Assembly (NCBI GenBank): GCA_902776645.1
Contig: CACYQT010000028.1
Location: 1 to 38,659 of the forward strand
DNA length: 38,659 nucleotides
Origin: an uncultured bacterium
Lineage (GTDB): Bacteria; Verrucomicrobiota; Lentisphaeria; Oligosphaerales; Oligosphaeraceae
Reading direction: 5' to 3'
Positions 7,624 to 15,580 of the stretch are shown one piece after another. The translations under genes and the position numbers were made by a program. Each line of letters starts with the position of its first letter. Position 1 is the first letter of the stretch. Below the pieces are notes generated by a model. It was not told the origin of the DNA, did not search any database, and saw nothing but the letters and a program-made list of their open reading frames with translations.

Positions 7624-9325
7624 ATGCGATATTGCGGATATCGTCTTCCCCGCATGCGATCATGACCAGGCGGTCGAAGCCAATCGCCACGCCGGCCGCT
7701 CCGGGAATGCCTTCCCGTATCGCCGCCATGAACGGTTCGTCGATCGGATAGACCTCACGATGTTCATTCGCACGCAGTTGCGCCGTCGCCTTGAAACGGC
7801 GCAACTGTTCTTCCGGATCCACCAGTTCTGTGCAGGCGTTGCCCAATTCCAAGCCGGCCACGTAGACCTCCCAACGCTCCACACGGTTCGGACGCCCTTC
7901 GATGGCCTGGCTCAACCCACTGCAGGCCAACGGATATTCCGTCAGGAAAGTCGGTCGTCCATTGCCGAGATGCGGCTCGACCTTATCGCAGAGGATTTCC
8001 TCAAACTGGCTCTTTTCAATCGCTTCGTCCAAATCTACGCCAGCGAATTTCCGGAAAGCATCTTCGACGGTGATTTCCTCCCATTCTGCGCCAAAATCTA
8101 TATTCTGATTACGAAAACGGCATGTCAAACTACCAGTCGCGACTTCCATGCAGTGACGCACAAGATGGACGGCATCCTCTTGCACGACACGCCAGTCCGC
8201 TCTCAGCCGATACCATTCAAGCATTTGGAATTCAGGCAGATGGCGACTTCCATACTCTCCCATGCGAAAACACGGGCCAAGCTGGTAAATCCGTTCATAA
8301 CCAGCCGCCAAAAGGCGTTTCATGTGCAGTTCGGGAGATGTTCTCAACCATTGCGTTCCAGATGGTTCCGCATCAATGTAATCCTCGAGCGCAGGAGCGG
8401 GAAGCCTCACGGCGGTCTGCGTCTCCATGAAACCATGGCTGTCAAAATAGTCGCGCACGCCACGCAACAACTTCGCGCGGATTTCCAAATTGCGACGCAT
8501 CTCCCGCAAGCGTGCCGTATCCGCCGCTTCGCCCGCAGGTGTGGAAAGCGGCTTGGCCGGACGACGTGCTATATATATAATAGTATAGGGTGCGCGTTCC
8601 AATTCAGCGGCGTGCTCCTCCCATGTCGCGCTCCAATACGGCACACATCCTCTTAACGCCCCATTCTGCGTTTTTTTGCATTCAGGCTCCAGAATCCGCT
8701 CTAAAACCAGTCCCGTTTCACGAAGCCAATCCGTCATTACGCCAATCGGATACGCACGGCTGACGGCTTCGCCGTCATCCGCCAGCTCACGAGTCTCGGC
8801 AGTCGGCCTGAAATAATCCTTCAGCAACAGCCCGTCTTCATCCTCCAGATCAACCCATTCGCCGCCGGACAGCGGATGAACCGTACTGAGAATCAACATC
8901 CCGCCAGGCTTGACGCGTTCCGCCATGGCATGGACGGCATGCCGTTGGTCAGCCGCGAATGCGATGGCATGGCAGGAATGAACCACATCATACAACTCCC
9001 CTTCCGGCAGAGGCATTTTCTCCATGTCCGCCCGCAAAAACGAAACATCCACGTCGCAATGCCGCGCCAACTGGCGGGCAAAACGCAGTTGTTTTGCAGA
9101 AACATCGACAGCCGTGCAGCTTGCGCCATGCTTCGCAAGATAGATGGAATTCTGGGCGCCGCCACAACCGACCTCCAGGCAATCTAGCCCCTCCAGCGTT
9201 TCCGGCAGCAACTTCAGCGTCGAATCGCCTGCAATCAGCGGCCCATAATGGAAATCATCCGTTGAAATCACCGTCTCCGCCTGATACGCAGCGGCGATTT
9301 CCTCCCAATACTGCTCGTTTTTCAT
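7616..9325 (-). CDS. epmA: Class I methyltransferase fused to EF-P-(R)-beta-lysine ligase-like domain
   Basis: One uninterrupted 569-residue frame with two domains. Residues 1-255 are a SAM-dependent methyltransferase (motif I CLEVGCGGAQN near 49-59, AVDVS, then HAIAF and PGGMLILSTVHP). After a Pro/Ala-rich linker (about 255-272), residues 273-569 match EpmA/GenX, the class II lysyl-tRNA-synthetase paralogue that attaches (R)-beta-lysine to elongation factor P. Evidence includes TSPELHMKRLLAAG, the motif 2 region FRMGEYGSRHLPEFQMLEWY, ELGNACTELVDP and motif 3 GVAIGFDRLVM. The EpmA half is almost full length compared with the roughly 325-residue E. coli protein. No efp or epmB is in the window. 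It follows the methionine genes by 17 bases and may share their transcript. Whether the methyltransferase acts on EF-P, a tRNA or something else is unknown. Confidence 0.85.
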   Translation of the reverse strand: MKNEQYWEEIAAAYQAETVISTDDFHYGPLIAGDSTLKLLPETLEGLDCLEVGCGGAQNSIYLAKHGASCTAVDVSAKQLRFARQLARHCDVDVSFLRADMEKMPLPEGELYDVVHSCHAIAFAADQRHAVHAMAERVKPGGMLILSTVHPLSGGEWVDLEDEDGLLLKDYFRPTAETRELADDGEAVSRAYPIGVMTDWLRETGLVLERILEPECKKTQNGALRGCVPYWSATWEEHAAELERAPYTIIYIARRPAKPLSTPAGEAADTARLREMRRNLEIRAKLLRGVRDYFDSHGFMETQTAVRLPAPALEDYIDAEPSGTQWLRTSPELHMKRLLAAGYERIYQLGPCFRMGEYGSRHLPEFQMLEWYRLRADWRVVQEDAVHLVRHCMEVATGSLTCRFRNQNIDFGAEWEEITVEDAFRKFAGVDLDEAIEKSQFEEILCDKVEPHLGNGRPTFLTEYPLACSGLSQAIEGRPNRVERWEVYVAGLELGNACTELVDPEEQLRRFKATAQLRANEHREVYPIDEPFMAAIREGIPGAAGVAIGFDRLVMIACGEDDIRNIAFI

Positions 9326-9342
9326 GGAAACGACGTCCGGCC

Positions 9343-11175
9343 TTAAGCTTCCAAAACCCGCAACGCCGTCTTGACGTTGCCCAACGGCGCGGAGACTTGT
9401 ACCCCCGCCACCCGTGGACGGATTTCCGCCAACGTCTGACGTGCGATCTCAATGCCGATTTCCAGCTGCCCCTCCTTGGTATCAGAGGCCTGCATCCGTT
9501 CAATGATCCAATCGGGCACCACCACGCCGGGCACTTCATTCTTCATGAAAAGAGCGTTTCGCAGGGAGGCCATCGGCCAAATTCCCGCAATGACAGGAAG
9601 ATGCGTATCCGCAATCGCATCCAGGAAACGCTCCAGCGAATGGACGTCGAACACAGGCTGCGTCGTCACATAATTGGCCCCCGCCTCCGCCTTTTCATGG
9701 AGACGGCGGATTTCACGGTCGAAATCAATGGCGTTCGGATCCGCACCGACGCCGCAGACGGCGGCCGTCGGCGGATCGATTTTCTGTCCGCCCAAATCGA
9801 TGCCCTGATTCAAATGCTTCTGCAGTTTGACTAGGCCAATAGAATCCGTGTCGAACACGCCAGACGCGAAACTGTAGTTTCCAAGCTTCGGCGGATCGCC
9901 CGTGATGAAAAGCAGATTGTTAAGTCCAACCGCCGCGCAGCCAAGCAATTGCGCCTGCATGGCGATGAGATTCATGTCACGGCAGCAGACATGGAGGACG
10001 GCGTCGATTCCGCCTTCATTCTGGATTTTCATGGCCGTGACCAACGGCGACAGACGCGGAGACGCACGCGGCCCGTCCGGAACGTTCAGGACATCAACGC
10101 CCGCGGCGGCGCAAATTTTCGCCTTTTCAAGGATCGCGTCAAGATTCCAACTGCGCGGCGGCGTCACTTCGACAGTCGTGATCCATTCGCCTTTCGCCAA
10201 TTTAGCACCCAGACGAGAGCGCTCCGCCAACGGCTTTTCTTCCGCCAACGGCACCTGTTCCGTCGATTCGACGGCCGTGATCACGACCTGCTTCTTGCCA
10301 AGCGGTTTCACGGAATTCGCCAAATCACGGATATGCGCAGGCGTCGTGCCGCAGCATCCACCGATGGCACGCACGCCAAGTGCCGCGTAGCGAACGGCAT
10401 ACGTGCTCATATACTCCGGATCGCACATGTAAAGCTGTCGATTGTCCACCGCCTGCGGAGTGCCCGCATTCGGCTGCACAATCACTGGAACAGTGCAGAC
10501 TTTGACAGCGTGCTCCGCTATTTTCAACATGGCGGACGGCCCCAATCCGCAATTGAAGCCTATGGCGGAAGCCATGGGCAAACCATCTTCCGCAAACGCC
10601 GTCCTGTTTTTGATTTCCTCCGTGGTGGCGTCGCCGTCCGGCATCGAATGGGACAACACGAACGCGGCGTCCCCCCCAAGAGCCGCCATCGCCTTGCGAG
10701 CCTCCAATGCGGATTGACGGGACGGCAATGTCTCGAAAATGATGAAATCGGCGCCCGCCTCAAGCAAAGCCCTGGCCTGCCGCGTCAGAACATCCACACG
10801 TTCCTGCTCCGTCGTTCCCGTCGTGCGCAACGGTCCGATGGAGCCGGCGATGAGAATACGCCGCCCCCAATTGCGCGAATCACGGGCCTCCATCGCGATT
10901 TTCACCGCCGCATGGTTGATGTCCGCCATTTTCGGGACAAGACCATGTTGCAACAGCGCTATATCATTGGCGCCGAAGGAATTGGTCGTTATGACATCCG
11001 CTCCCGCCGCCAGATATTCCGTGTGGATTTCACGGACAAGCTTCGGATCCGTGATACAAATCTCATCATAGCAACGGTTCGTAAAAACATGGCGACGGTA
11101 CAGCTCCGTTCCCATGGCGCCATCGAAAACAACCAGTTGCTCCAACAGAAAATGATTCAGTTCTACGCTTTGCAT
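9343..11175 (-). CDS. Bifunctional homocysteine S-methyltransferase / methylenetetrahydrofolate reductase
   Basis: A 610-residue protein built like B. subtilis YitJ. The N-terminal half (to about 290) is a zinc-dependent homocysteine S-methyltransferase: DGAMGTELY, TNSFGAN, GFNCG and the Cys pair in GGCCGTTP that binds zinc. The C-terminal half (about 325-610) is a 5,10-methylenetetrahydrofolate reductase barrel with TVEVTPPR, GLNNLLFITGDPP and ANYVTTQPVFD. The two halves would make methyl-THF and provide the methyl-transfer step to methionine. The ATG at 11175 is chosen; a GTG three codons earlier (11184) is possible, and neither has a clear Shine-Dalgarno site. It follows metX and metW on the same strand, so the cluster covers the late steps of methionine synthesis. 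No SAM riboswitch was recognised upstream. Confidence 0.92.
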   Translation of the reverse strand: MQSVELNHFLLEQLVVFDGAMGTELYRRHVFTNRCYDEICITDPKLVREIHTEYLAAGADVITTNSFGANDIALLQHGLVPKMADINHAAVKIAMEARDSRNWGRRILIAGSIGPLRTTGTTEQERVDVLTRQARALLEAGADFIIFETLPSRQSALEARKAMAALGGDAAFVLSHSMPDGDATTEEIKNRTAFAEDGLPMASAIGFNCGLGPSAMLKIAEHAVKVCTVPVIVQPNAGTPQAVDNRQLYMCDPEYMSTYAVRYAALGVRAIGGCCGTTPAHIRDLANSVKPLGKKQVVITAVESTEQVPLAEEKPLAERSRLGAKLAKGEWITTVEVTPPRSWNLDAILEKAKICAAAGVDVLNVPDGPRASPRLSPLVTAMKIQNEGGIDAVLHVCCRDMNLIAMQAQLLGCAAVGLNNLLFITGDPPKLGNYSFASGVFDTDSIGLVKLQKHLNQGIDLGGQKIDPPTAAVCGVGADPNAIDFDREIRRLHEKAEAGANYVTTQPVFDVHSLERFLDAIADTHLPVIAGIWPMASLRNALFMKNEVPGVVVPDWIIERMQASDTKEGQLEIGIEIARQTLAEIRPRVAGVQVSAPLGNVKTALRVLEA

Positions 11176-11187
11176 GCAGTACACCAG

Positions 11188-11217
11188 ATTATGCGATCTT
11201 CAGACACAAGAAGTCAA
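11188..11217 (-). promoter_or_regulatory. Candidate internal promoter in the met cluster
   Basis: Minus strand TTGACT (11212-11217), an 18-bp spacer and CATAAT (11188-11193). It lies directly before the methyltransferase/MTHFR gene, so transcription would start only a few bases before the ATG. This would fit the missing Shine-Dalgarno site. Confidence 0.33.
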
Positions 11218-11294
11218 ATACTTACCATATTAATATAACTCTTGTATCGACGACCGCCATAACCGTCATTGCGAAGAATCGGCAAAAAAACTCT

Positions 11295-12044
11295 TCATGC
11301 GCACACGGGCGATTCAATCACGAAGAGCACTTCCCGCGCCGCAATGTTGTGTTTAGCCGCCACGAATTCAACGACTTCGTCATCCAGATACGCCCACGCC
11401 TGGCAGACACGCAGTCTATTTTCCGCGATCCAATCCAAAAAGTCGTTGATACTGCACAAATGGATGTTCGGTGTGTCATACCAATGATACGGCAAGGATC
11501 CCGTTATCGGCATCCGCCCGCCAAGGGCAAAAGACAACCGCACGCTCCAATGCGCGAAATTCGGGAACGAAACGACTCCGTATCTCGCCACGCGGAGCAT
11601 CTCCTTCAACGTCTCCAGCGGTTGCGGGAGCGTCTGCAGTGTCCGTTCCAGAACAGCATAGGTAAAACTCTGCGGTTGCACATTTTCCAAAACCTTGTCA
11701 AGATCCATCAGGCAGACGGGAAGGCCTTTTTCAATGCATGTCAACGCCGCCTTGCGGTCGCATTCCACCCCCTGGCATCTCACATCCGCCAATTCGGCGA
11801 TACTCGCAAGCAACTCGCCATTTCCGCATCCGAGATCCAGCACCGAATCACCGGATGAAAGCAGACGGCCGATGTATTCGTCCTCCCAGTGAGTTGGCGG
11901 GGAATCAATGGTCTGTTTCGCCAACGCCCGTTCCAGCTGATGCTGCAGCGTGATGAAATCACAATCAATGCTGTTGACACCCAACGTGCGCAGAAACTGT
12001 TCGCTGGAACACTTTGCATCCTGTTTGTCGAATTCTTTCTCCAT
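11295..12044 (-). CDS. metW: Methionine biosynthesis protein MetW
   Basis: A 249-residue class I methyltransferase-fold protein with clear MetW features: SVLDLGCGNGELLA (SAM motif I), VLERTLQTLPQP, the family signature RYGVVSFPNFAHWSVRL, then GRMPITGSLPYHWYDTPN and IHLCSINDF. MetW usually acts with MetX; it is needed for or stimulates homoserine acylation, and the pair is often adjacent, as here. This copy has about 50-60 extra N-terminal residues compared with the usual length of about 200. AGGAG lies 11 bases before the ATG. It begins 16 bases after metX. Confidence 0.93.
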   Translation of the reverse strand: MEKEFDKQDAKCSSEQFLRTLGVNSIDCDFITLQHQLERALAKQTIDSPPTHWEDEYIGRLLSSGDSVLDLGCGNGELLASIAELADVRCQGVECDRKAALTCIEKGLPVCLMDLDKVLENVQPQSFTYAVLERTLQTLPQPLETLKEMLRVARYGVVSFPNFAHWSVRLSFALGGRMPITGSLPYHWYDTPNIHLCSINDFLDWIAENRLRVCQAWAYLDDEVVEFVAAKHNIAAREVLFVIESPVCA

Positions 12045-12060
12045 GCTTGTGTTCTCCTCG

Positions 12061-13302
12061 CTATTTCACGCAACGCAGTTTGGACTTCCCTTTCAGGAAC
12101 GCCGTCAGCAATTCGCCGACGGCTTCCTCCTCCACCAGAAAGGCGTCATGACCATAGCTTGTCTCCAGCTGGACATACGTGACGGGAATCCGGTCATGCA
12201 GCAGCGCACGGACGAATTCCTCCGACGCCTCCGGCGGATAAAGCCAGTCGGACGAAAACGAAACCACCATCATTTCAGACTTGATTCGCGTAAACGCCTT
12301 TCGCAAGTCACCTTCGCCCCACTTCTCCGCGGCATCGAAATAGTCCTGCGCACGCGTTACGTACAGATAACTGTTCGCGTCAAAACGTTCCACGAACGTC
12401 TCCCCCTGATGTTCCAGATAGCTCTCGACGGCGAATTCCACGTCAAACGTATGGTTCGCGTAGAAATCACGCTGGCGGCGGCGTCCGAACTTCACATCCA
12501 TGCCTCTGCCGGACAGATAGGTGATATGCGCGAGCATTCTGGCGGCGGCCAGCCCCATGTCCGGACGCACTCCGCCGTAATAGTTGCCGTTGTTGAAATG
12601 CGCGTCATGCATAATCGCCTGTCGCGCAACGGCATTGAACGCAAGGCCTTGCGCGGAAAGCACGGGGCTTGCCGCCAAGACGATGCATTTCTGCACACGC
12701 TCCGGATACGCGAGAGCCCATTCCAATGACTGCTGCCCGCCAAGCGAGCCTCCGCATACGGCGTACAACCGATCGATGCCCAGTTCGTCCAGCAGCATCG
12801 CCTCCATCCGCACCCAGTCGCCCACGGTGATAAACGGGAAATCAAGACCATACGGCTTGCCCGTCGCAGGATTGATGCTCGACGGCCCCGTCGAACCATA
12901 GCAGCTTCCCGCCACGTTCATGCCGATGATGAAAAAGCGATTCGTATCGAACGGCTTGCCCGGCCCGACCATCGCATCCCACCAGCCCGGATATCTCAAA
13001 CGCCATGGCCGATATGTCTCAGACGCATCGGCATCCCACCCTGCGATATGCGCATCGCCCGTCAAGGCGTGCGGAATGAAAATCGCGTTGCTCTTGTCCG
13101 CGTTCAACGTGCCGTACGTCTCGTATTCCACTTCCAACGGCGCCAATGGATAGCCGCTGTCCAGTATAAACGGGACATCCGTCGTCGCCAAGGTCATCCT
13201 CTTGGCATGCGTCCAGCCAACCGAACGCGGGCTGTCCGGCGGATCCGCCGTCGTCGTGCGACTCGGACGTTGCCGCTCTTGAAATGTTACTAAATCAGTC
13301 AT
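12061..13302 (-). CDS. metX: Homoserine O-acyltransferase (MetX family)
   Basis: A 413-residue alpha/beta hydrolase-fold acyltransferase of the MetX type. Key parts are LEVEYETYGTLN, PHALTGDAH, the nucleophile elbow CGGSLGGQQSLEWA (Ser), the FDANSYLY region and C-terminal YGHDAFLVE with the catalytic His; SSDWLYPP carries the Asp region. It activates homoserine for methionine synthesis. Some MetX proteins use succinyl-CoA, so the acyl donor is not certain. The ATG at 13302 is used. A further TTG at 13350 is in frame but less likely, and MTLATTD inside is a weaker alternative. The protein has about 35 residues before the conserved core. No clear Shine-Dalgarno is present. It is the first gene of a metX-metW-methyltransferase/MTHFR run. 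Confidence 0.93.
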   Translation of the reverse strand: MTDLVTFQERQRPSRTTTADPPDSPRSVGWTHAKRMTLATTDVPFILDSGYPLAPLEVEYETYGTLNADKSNAIFIPHALTGDAHIAGWDADASETYRPWRLRYPGWWDAMVGPGKPFDTNRFFIIGMNVAGSCYGSTGPSSINPATGKPYGLDFPFITVGDWVRMEAMLLDELGIDRLYAVCGGSLGGQQSLEWALAYPERVQKCIVLAASPVLSAQGLAFNAVARQAIMHDAHFNNGNYYGGVRPDMGLAAARMLAHITYLSGRGMDVKFGRRRQRDFYANHTFDVEFAVESYLEHQGETFVERFDANSYLYVTRAQDYFDAAEKWGEGDLRKAFTRIKSEMMVVSFSSDWLYPPEASEEFVRALLHDRIPVTYVQLETSYGHDAFLVEEEAVGELLTAFLKGKSKLRCVK

Positions 13303-13355
13303 GTATAAAGGTTTATATTCTCTATCAGAAATAATTATGAAAAATTTCAATATTT

Positions 13356-13383
13356 AATTTAATGGTTTTCCCCCACATTGCAA
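13356..13383 (-). promoter_or_regulatory. Candidate promoter for the metX cluster
   Basis: Minus strand TTGCAA (13378-13383), a 16-bp spacer and TAAATT (13356-13361), about 55 bases before the metX ATG. It has the same -35 sequence and spacing as the candidate rRNA and tRNA promoters of this window. Confidence 0.45.
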
Positions 13384-13505
13384 ACGAAAAACATGAGTTT
13401 TTTTCATGAGTTTTACAAACCAGCCCCAAACGATGCCATGTCCTCCTGAAAACGGCCAAACAGCTGAAAAATGAAAAAATGGGCCGTCTTCATGCATGGA
13501 TGTCG

Positions 13506-13535
13506 TTGATTTTCCAGCCAATGCGGAGATATTAT
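13506..13535 (+). promoter_or_regulatory. Candidate promoter for the CpXC-SUI1 operon
   Basis: TTGATT (13506-13511), an 18-bp spacer and TATTAT (13530-13535), about 44 bases before the GTG start at 13579. It is divergent from the metX promoter. Confidence 0.4.
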
Positions 13536-13578
13536 TAAGGAATGACGTCTTCAAGAGAAAGAAACAGGAGCTATTTTC

Positions 13579-14250
13579 GTGTCAGACACCCATTCGGAAA
13601 CCGTCGTCTGCCCGCACTGCGGGCATCGCATGTCCACGCAAGTCACCACCGTCATCCGGCATGATGATGCCAAGGCGCTGGAGGCATTGTTCAAAGGCAC
13701 ATTGAACCGCGTCCGTTGTGCCAAATGCGGCCATGATTTTCTCGTGGACACGACGCTCATCTATCGCGACGATGAAAATCCGTTCATCGTCTATTATATT
13801 GACATTCCGGAAGATGCGGATCTCCACACATATGAGCGGGAAATCGACGTCATGGCCACGGAAGCGGCCATGAGAGAGAATCTTGACCGCCCTACCGTCC
13901 GGCTGACAGTGTCCCTACCGGATTTCATCGAGAAAATCTCCCTCCGCAGGCTGGGCTTGGATGACCGTCTCATCGAATACGCCAAACACCAGCTCTTCTC
14001 AAATCTCGGTGACGAACGCCTCAACAGCTCCGCCCACCGCCTGCTTGTCGATTTCTCCAACAAAGACGCGGACAAACTCGCCTTCATCGTCTATGACCGC
14101 GAAACGAACCGCCCAGTCTCCTCCCGCCATGTCCCCATGGAGGAATTCAACAATCTGGTGAAGGAGTTCTCCGTCAACGACCAGCTGATGAACGAACTCG
14201 ACACCCTATTCCCGTCCTGCTATGTCAGCGTGGACAGACTTTTTGGATGA
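13579..14250 (+). CDS. CpXC-domain zinc-ribbon protein
   Basis: A 223-residue cytosolic protein. The N-terminus has two Cys pairs, VCPHCGHR (residues 10-17) and RCAKCGHDF about 30 residues on, spaced like a zinc ribbon and matching the CpXC domain. The remainder (YIDIPEDADL, then SLPDFIEKISLRRLGL) looks like an alpha/beta domain, and no function is known for it. GTG is the start codon, with AGGAG 9 bases upstream. Its stop overlaps the ATG of the SUI1 gene (ATGA), so translation is coupled. Proteins of this family are mostly uncharacterised; zinc or nucleic acid binding is only a guess. Confidence 0.75.
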   Translation: MSDTHSETVVCPHCGHRMSTQVTTVIRHDDAKALEALFKGTLNRVRCAKCGHDFLVDTTLIYRDDENPFIVYYIDIPEDADLHTYEREIDVMATEAAMRENLDRPTVRLTVSLPDFIEKISLRRLGLDDRLIEYAKHQLFSNLGDERLNSSAHRLLVDFSNKDADKLAFIVYDRETNRPVSSRHVPMEEFNNLVKEFSVNDQLMNELDTLFPSCYVSVDRLFG

Positions 14251-14741
14251 CCGCCATGTCAAAAAAGAAACGCCAACAACAACAAGAAAAGCCAGAAGAA
14301 CCGCTTGGCGAAAACTGGACCAATCCCTTTAAAGACTTGAATATCAAATTCGAAGAGCCTGATCCGCCACCGCCGCCACCCCCCAAGCCGACGTTTGAGC
14401 AGGAACATCCCACCCTCACCAAGGAAGACCGCGCCCTCATCGCCGCCTTTGGCGCGGAAGACGATGACGCGCCGTCGCTTAGCCGTTCGGACACGACGAA
14501 AAAATGGCCGTTGCTCACCCTCTCCCATGAACGCAAAGGCCGCGGCGGCAAGACCGTCACGCTCGTCAAAGGCCTGGAAAGGCTCACGACGTTGGAGCAA
14601 ATGGAGCTATGCGACGGCATCAAGACTTCCCTCGGCATCGGCGGGCGTTTCATGGACGGGACGCTGGAGCTTCAGGGCGACCAACGCGAACGAGCCGCCA
14701 AGTGGCTGGAAGGAAACAAGTTCAGAACAAAAATCTGCTGA
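14247..14741 (+). CDS. SUI1/eIF1-domain translation factor, YciH-like
   Basis: A 164-residue protein whose C-terminal part (about 84-160) has the SUI1 pattern: LTLSHERKGRGGKTVTLVKGL, then LGIGGRFMDGTLELQGDQRE and a final AAKWLEG helix. Bacterial SUI1 proteins (YciH) affect the stringency of translation initiation. The first 60 residues are a low-complexity charged leader with a poly-Gln run, a run of seven prolines and KPTFEQEHP, longer than in E. coli YciH. Translation is coupled to the CpXC gene by a 4-base overlap. Starting at the second ATG (14256) would remove only three residues. Confidence 0.85.
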   Translation: MTAMSKKKRQQQQEKPEEPLGENWTNPFKDLNIKFEEPDPPPPPPPKPTFEQEHPTLTKEDRALIAAFGAEDDDAPSLSRSDTTKKWPLLTLSHERKGRGGKTVTLVKGLERLTTLEQMELCDGIKTSLGIGGRFMDGTLELQGDQRERAAKWLEGNKFRTKIC

Positions 14742-14750
14742 CGGCGCATC

Positions 14751-15545
14751 ATGAATTCATACCATAATCATTGCAATTGGAGCGACGGCTCAAACGACAT
14801 GCGAGACATGTACCGTGCCGCCAAGGAGGCAGGTTTCCGCGAATTCGGCCTCAGCGACCACTATGTGAAAACGCCTTTCGGCGACAATGAAATCACCTCC
14901 TACAGCATGGACAAATCCAGACTCGCGGAATACGTCGAGGCTTGCCTTGCCTGCAAAAAGGAGTTCGATTCAGACGATTTCACCGTCCGGCTCGGCGTGG
15001 AAGTCGATTTCTTTCCGGAAAACGCCGAAGCAGTCGCCAAGGAACTGCTGCAATATCCTTTTGATTATCTGATCGGCTCCATTCATTTCTCCAACGAATT
15101 TCCCATCGACCACACGGCGGCCTGCTGGGAGGCGCTTCCGCCAGGCGGCGTCGATGAAATCTGGCATGACTACTGGAAGAAAATCCGCCTGGCCGCCGAA
15201 TCCGGACTCTATTCATTCATCGGCCATCTGGATCTTCCGAAGAAATTCTGCTTCTATCCAAACTATGACTATACGGACGAGGCGATTGCGGCCTTGAAGG
15301 CCATCAAGGCCGCCGGCATCGCCATGGAAATCAACACGGCCGGCTGGGCGAAGCCGTGCAAATCCGCCTACCCGTCCAGAAACATCGTGAAGATGGCGCA
15401 TGAAATGGGCATCCCCATGCTCATTTCATCGGACGCCCATGACACACGGCATGTGGCGCGTTTCTTCCCAGAAGCGGAGGAATGCCTCCGGGAGGCCGGC
15501 TACAGCGTCTTCACCTGTGCATTTGAAAAGATGAGAAGAAAATAG
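14751..15545 (+). CDS. PHP-family phosphatase, histidinol-phosphatase-like
   Basis: A 264-residue PHP-domain metal-dependent phosphatase. The metal ligands can be read in order: YHNHCNWSDG (HxH near residue 5), GLSDHY, GVEVDFF, GSIHFSN, GHLDLPKK and SSDAHD. The length and the order of motifs fit histidinol-phosphatases of the HisK/HisJ type, which dephosphorylate L-histidinol phosphate. Other small phosphate esters are possible because no other his gene is present. It starts 9 bases after the SUI1 gene, so it is probably the third gene of that operon, with the oxidoreductase fusion 35 bases downstream. Confidence 0.78.
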   Translation: MNSYHNHCNWSDGSNDMRDMYRAAKEAGFREFGLSDHYVKTPFGDNEITSYSMDKSRLAEYVEACLACKKEFDSDDFTVRLGVEVDFFPENAEAVAKELLQYPFDYLIGSIHFSNEFPIDHTAACWEALPPGGVDEIWHDYWKKIRLAAESGLYSFIGHLDLPKKFCFYPNYDYTDEAIAALKAIKAAGIAMEINTAGWAKPCKSAYPSRNIVKMAHEMGIPMLISSDAHDTRHVARFFPEAEECLREAGYSVFTCAFEKMRRK

Positions 15546-15580
15546 TCCCTTCATTATCAACCATTTAAAAGGAGCATTTC

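Noticed and set aside
9949..11238. Long plus-strand frame of 429 codons opposite the methyltransferase/MTHFR gene
   Set aside because: Antisense shadow; its Arg/His-rich composition and lack of motifs contrast with the clear enzyme on the other strand.
9326..13400. SAM riboswitch or T-box before the methionine genes
   Set aside because: No conserved riboswitch core or long leader hairpin was recognised; the leaders are short.
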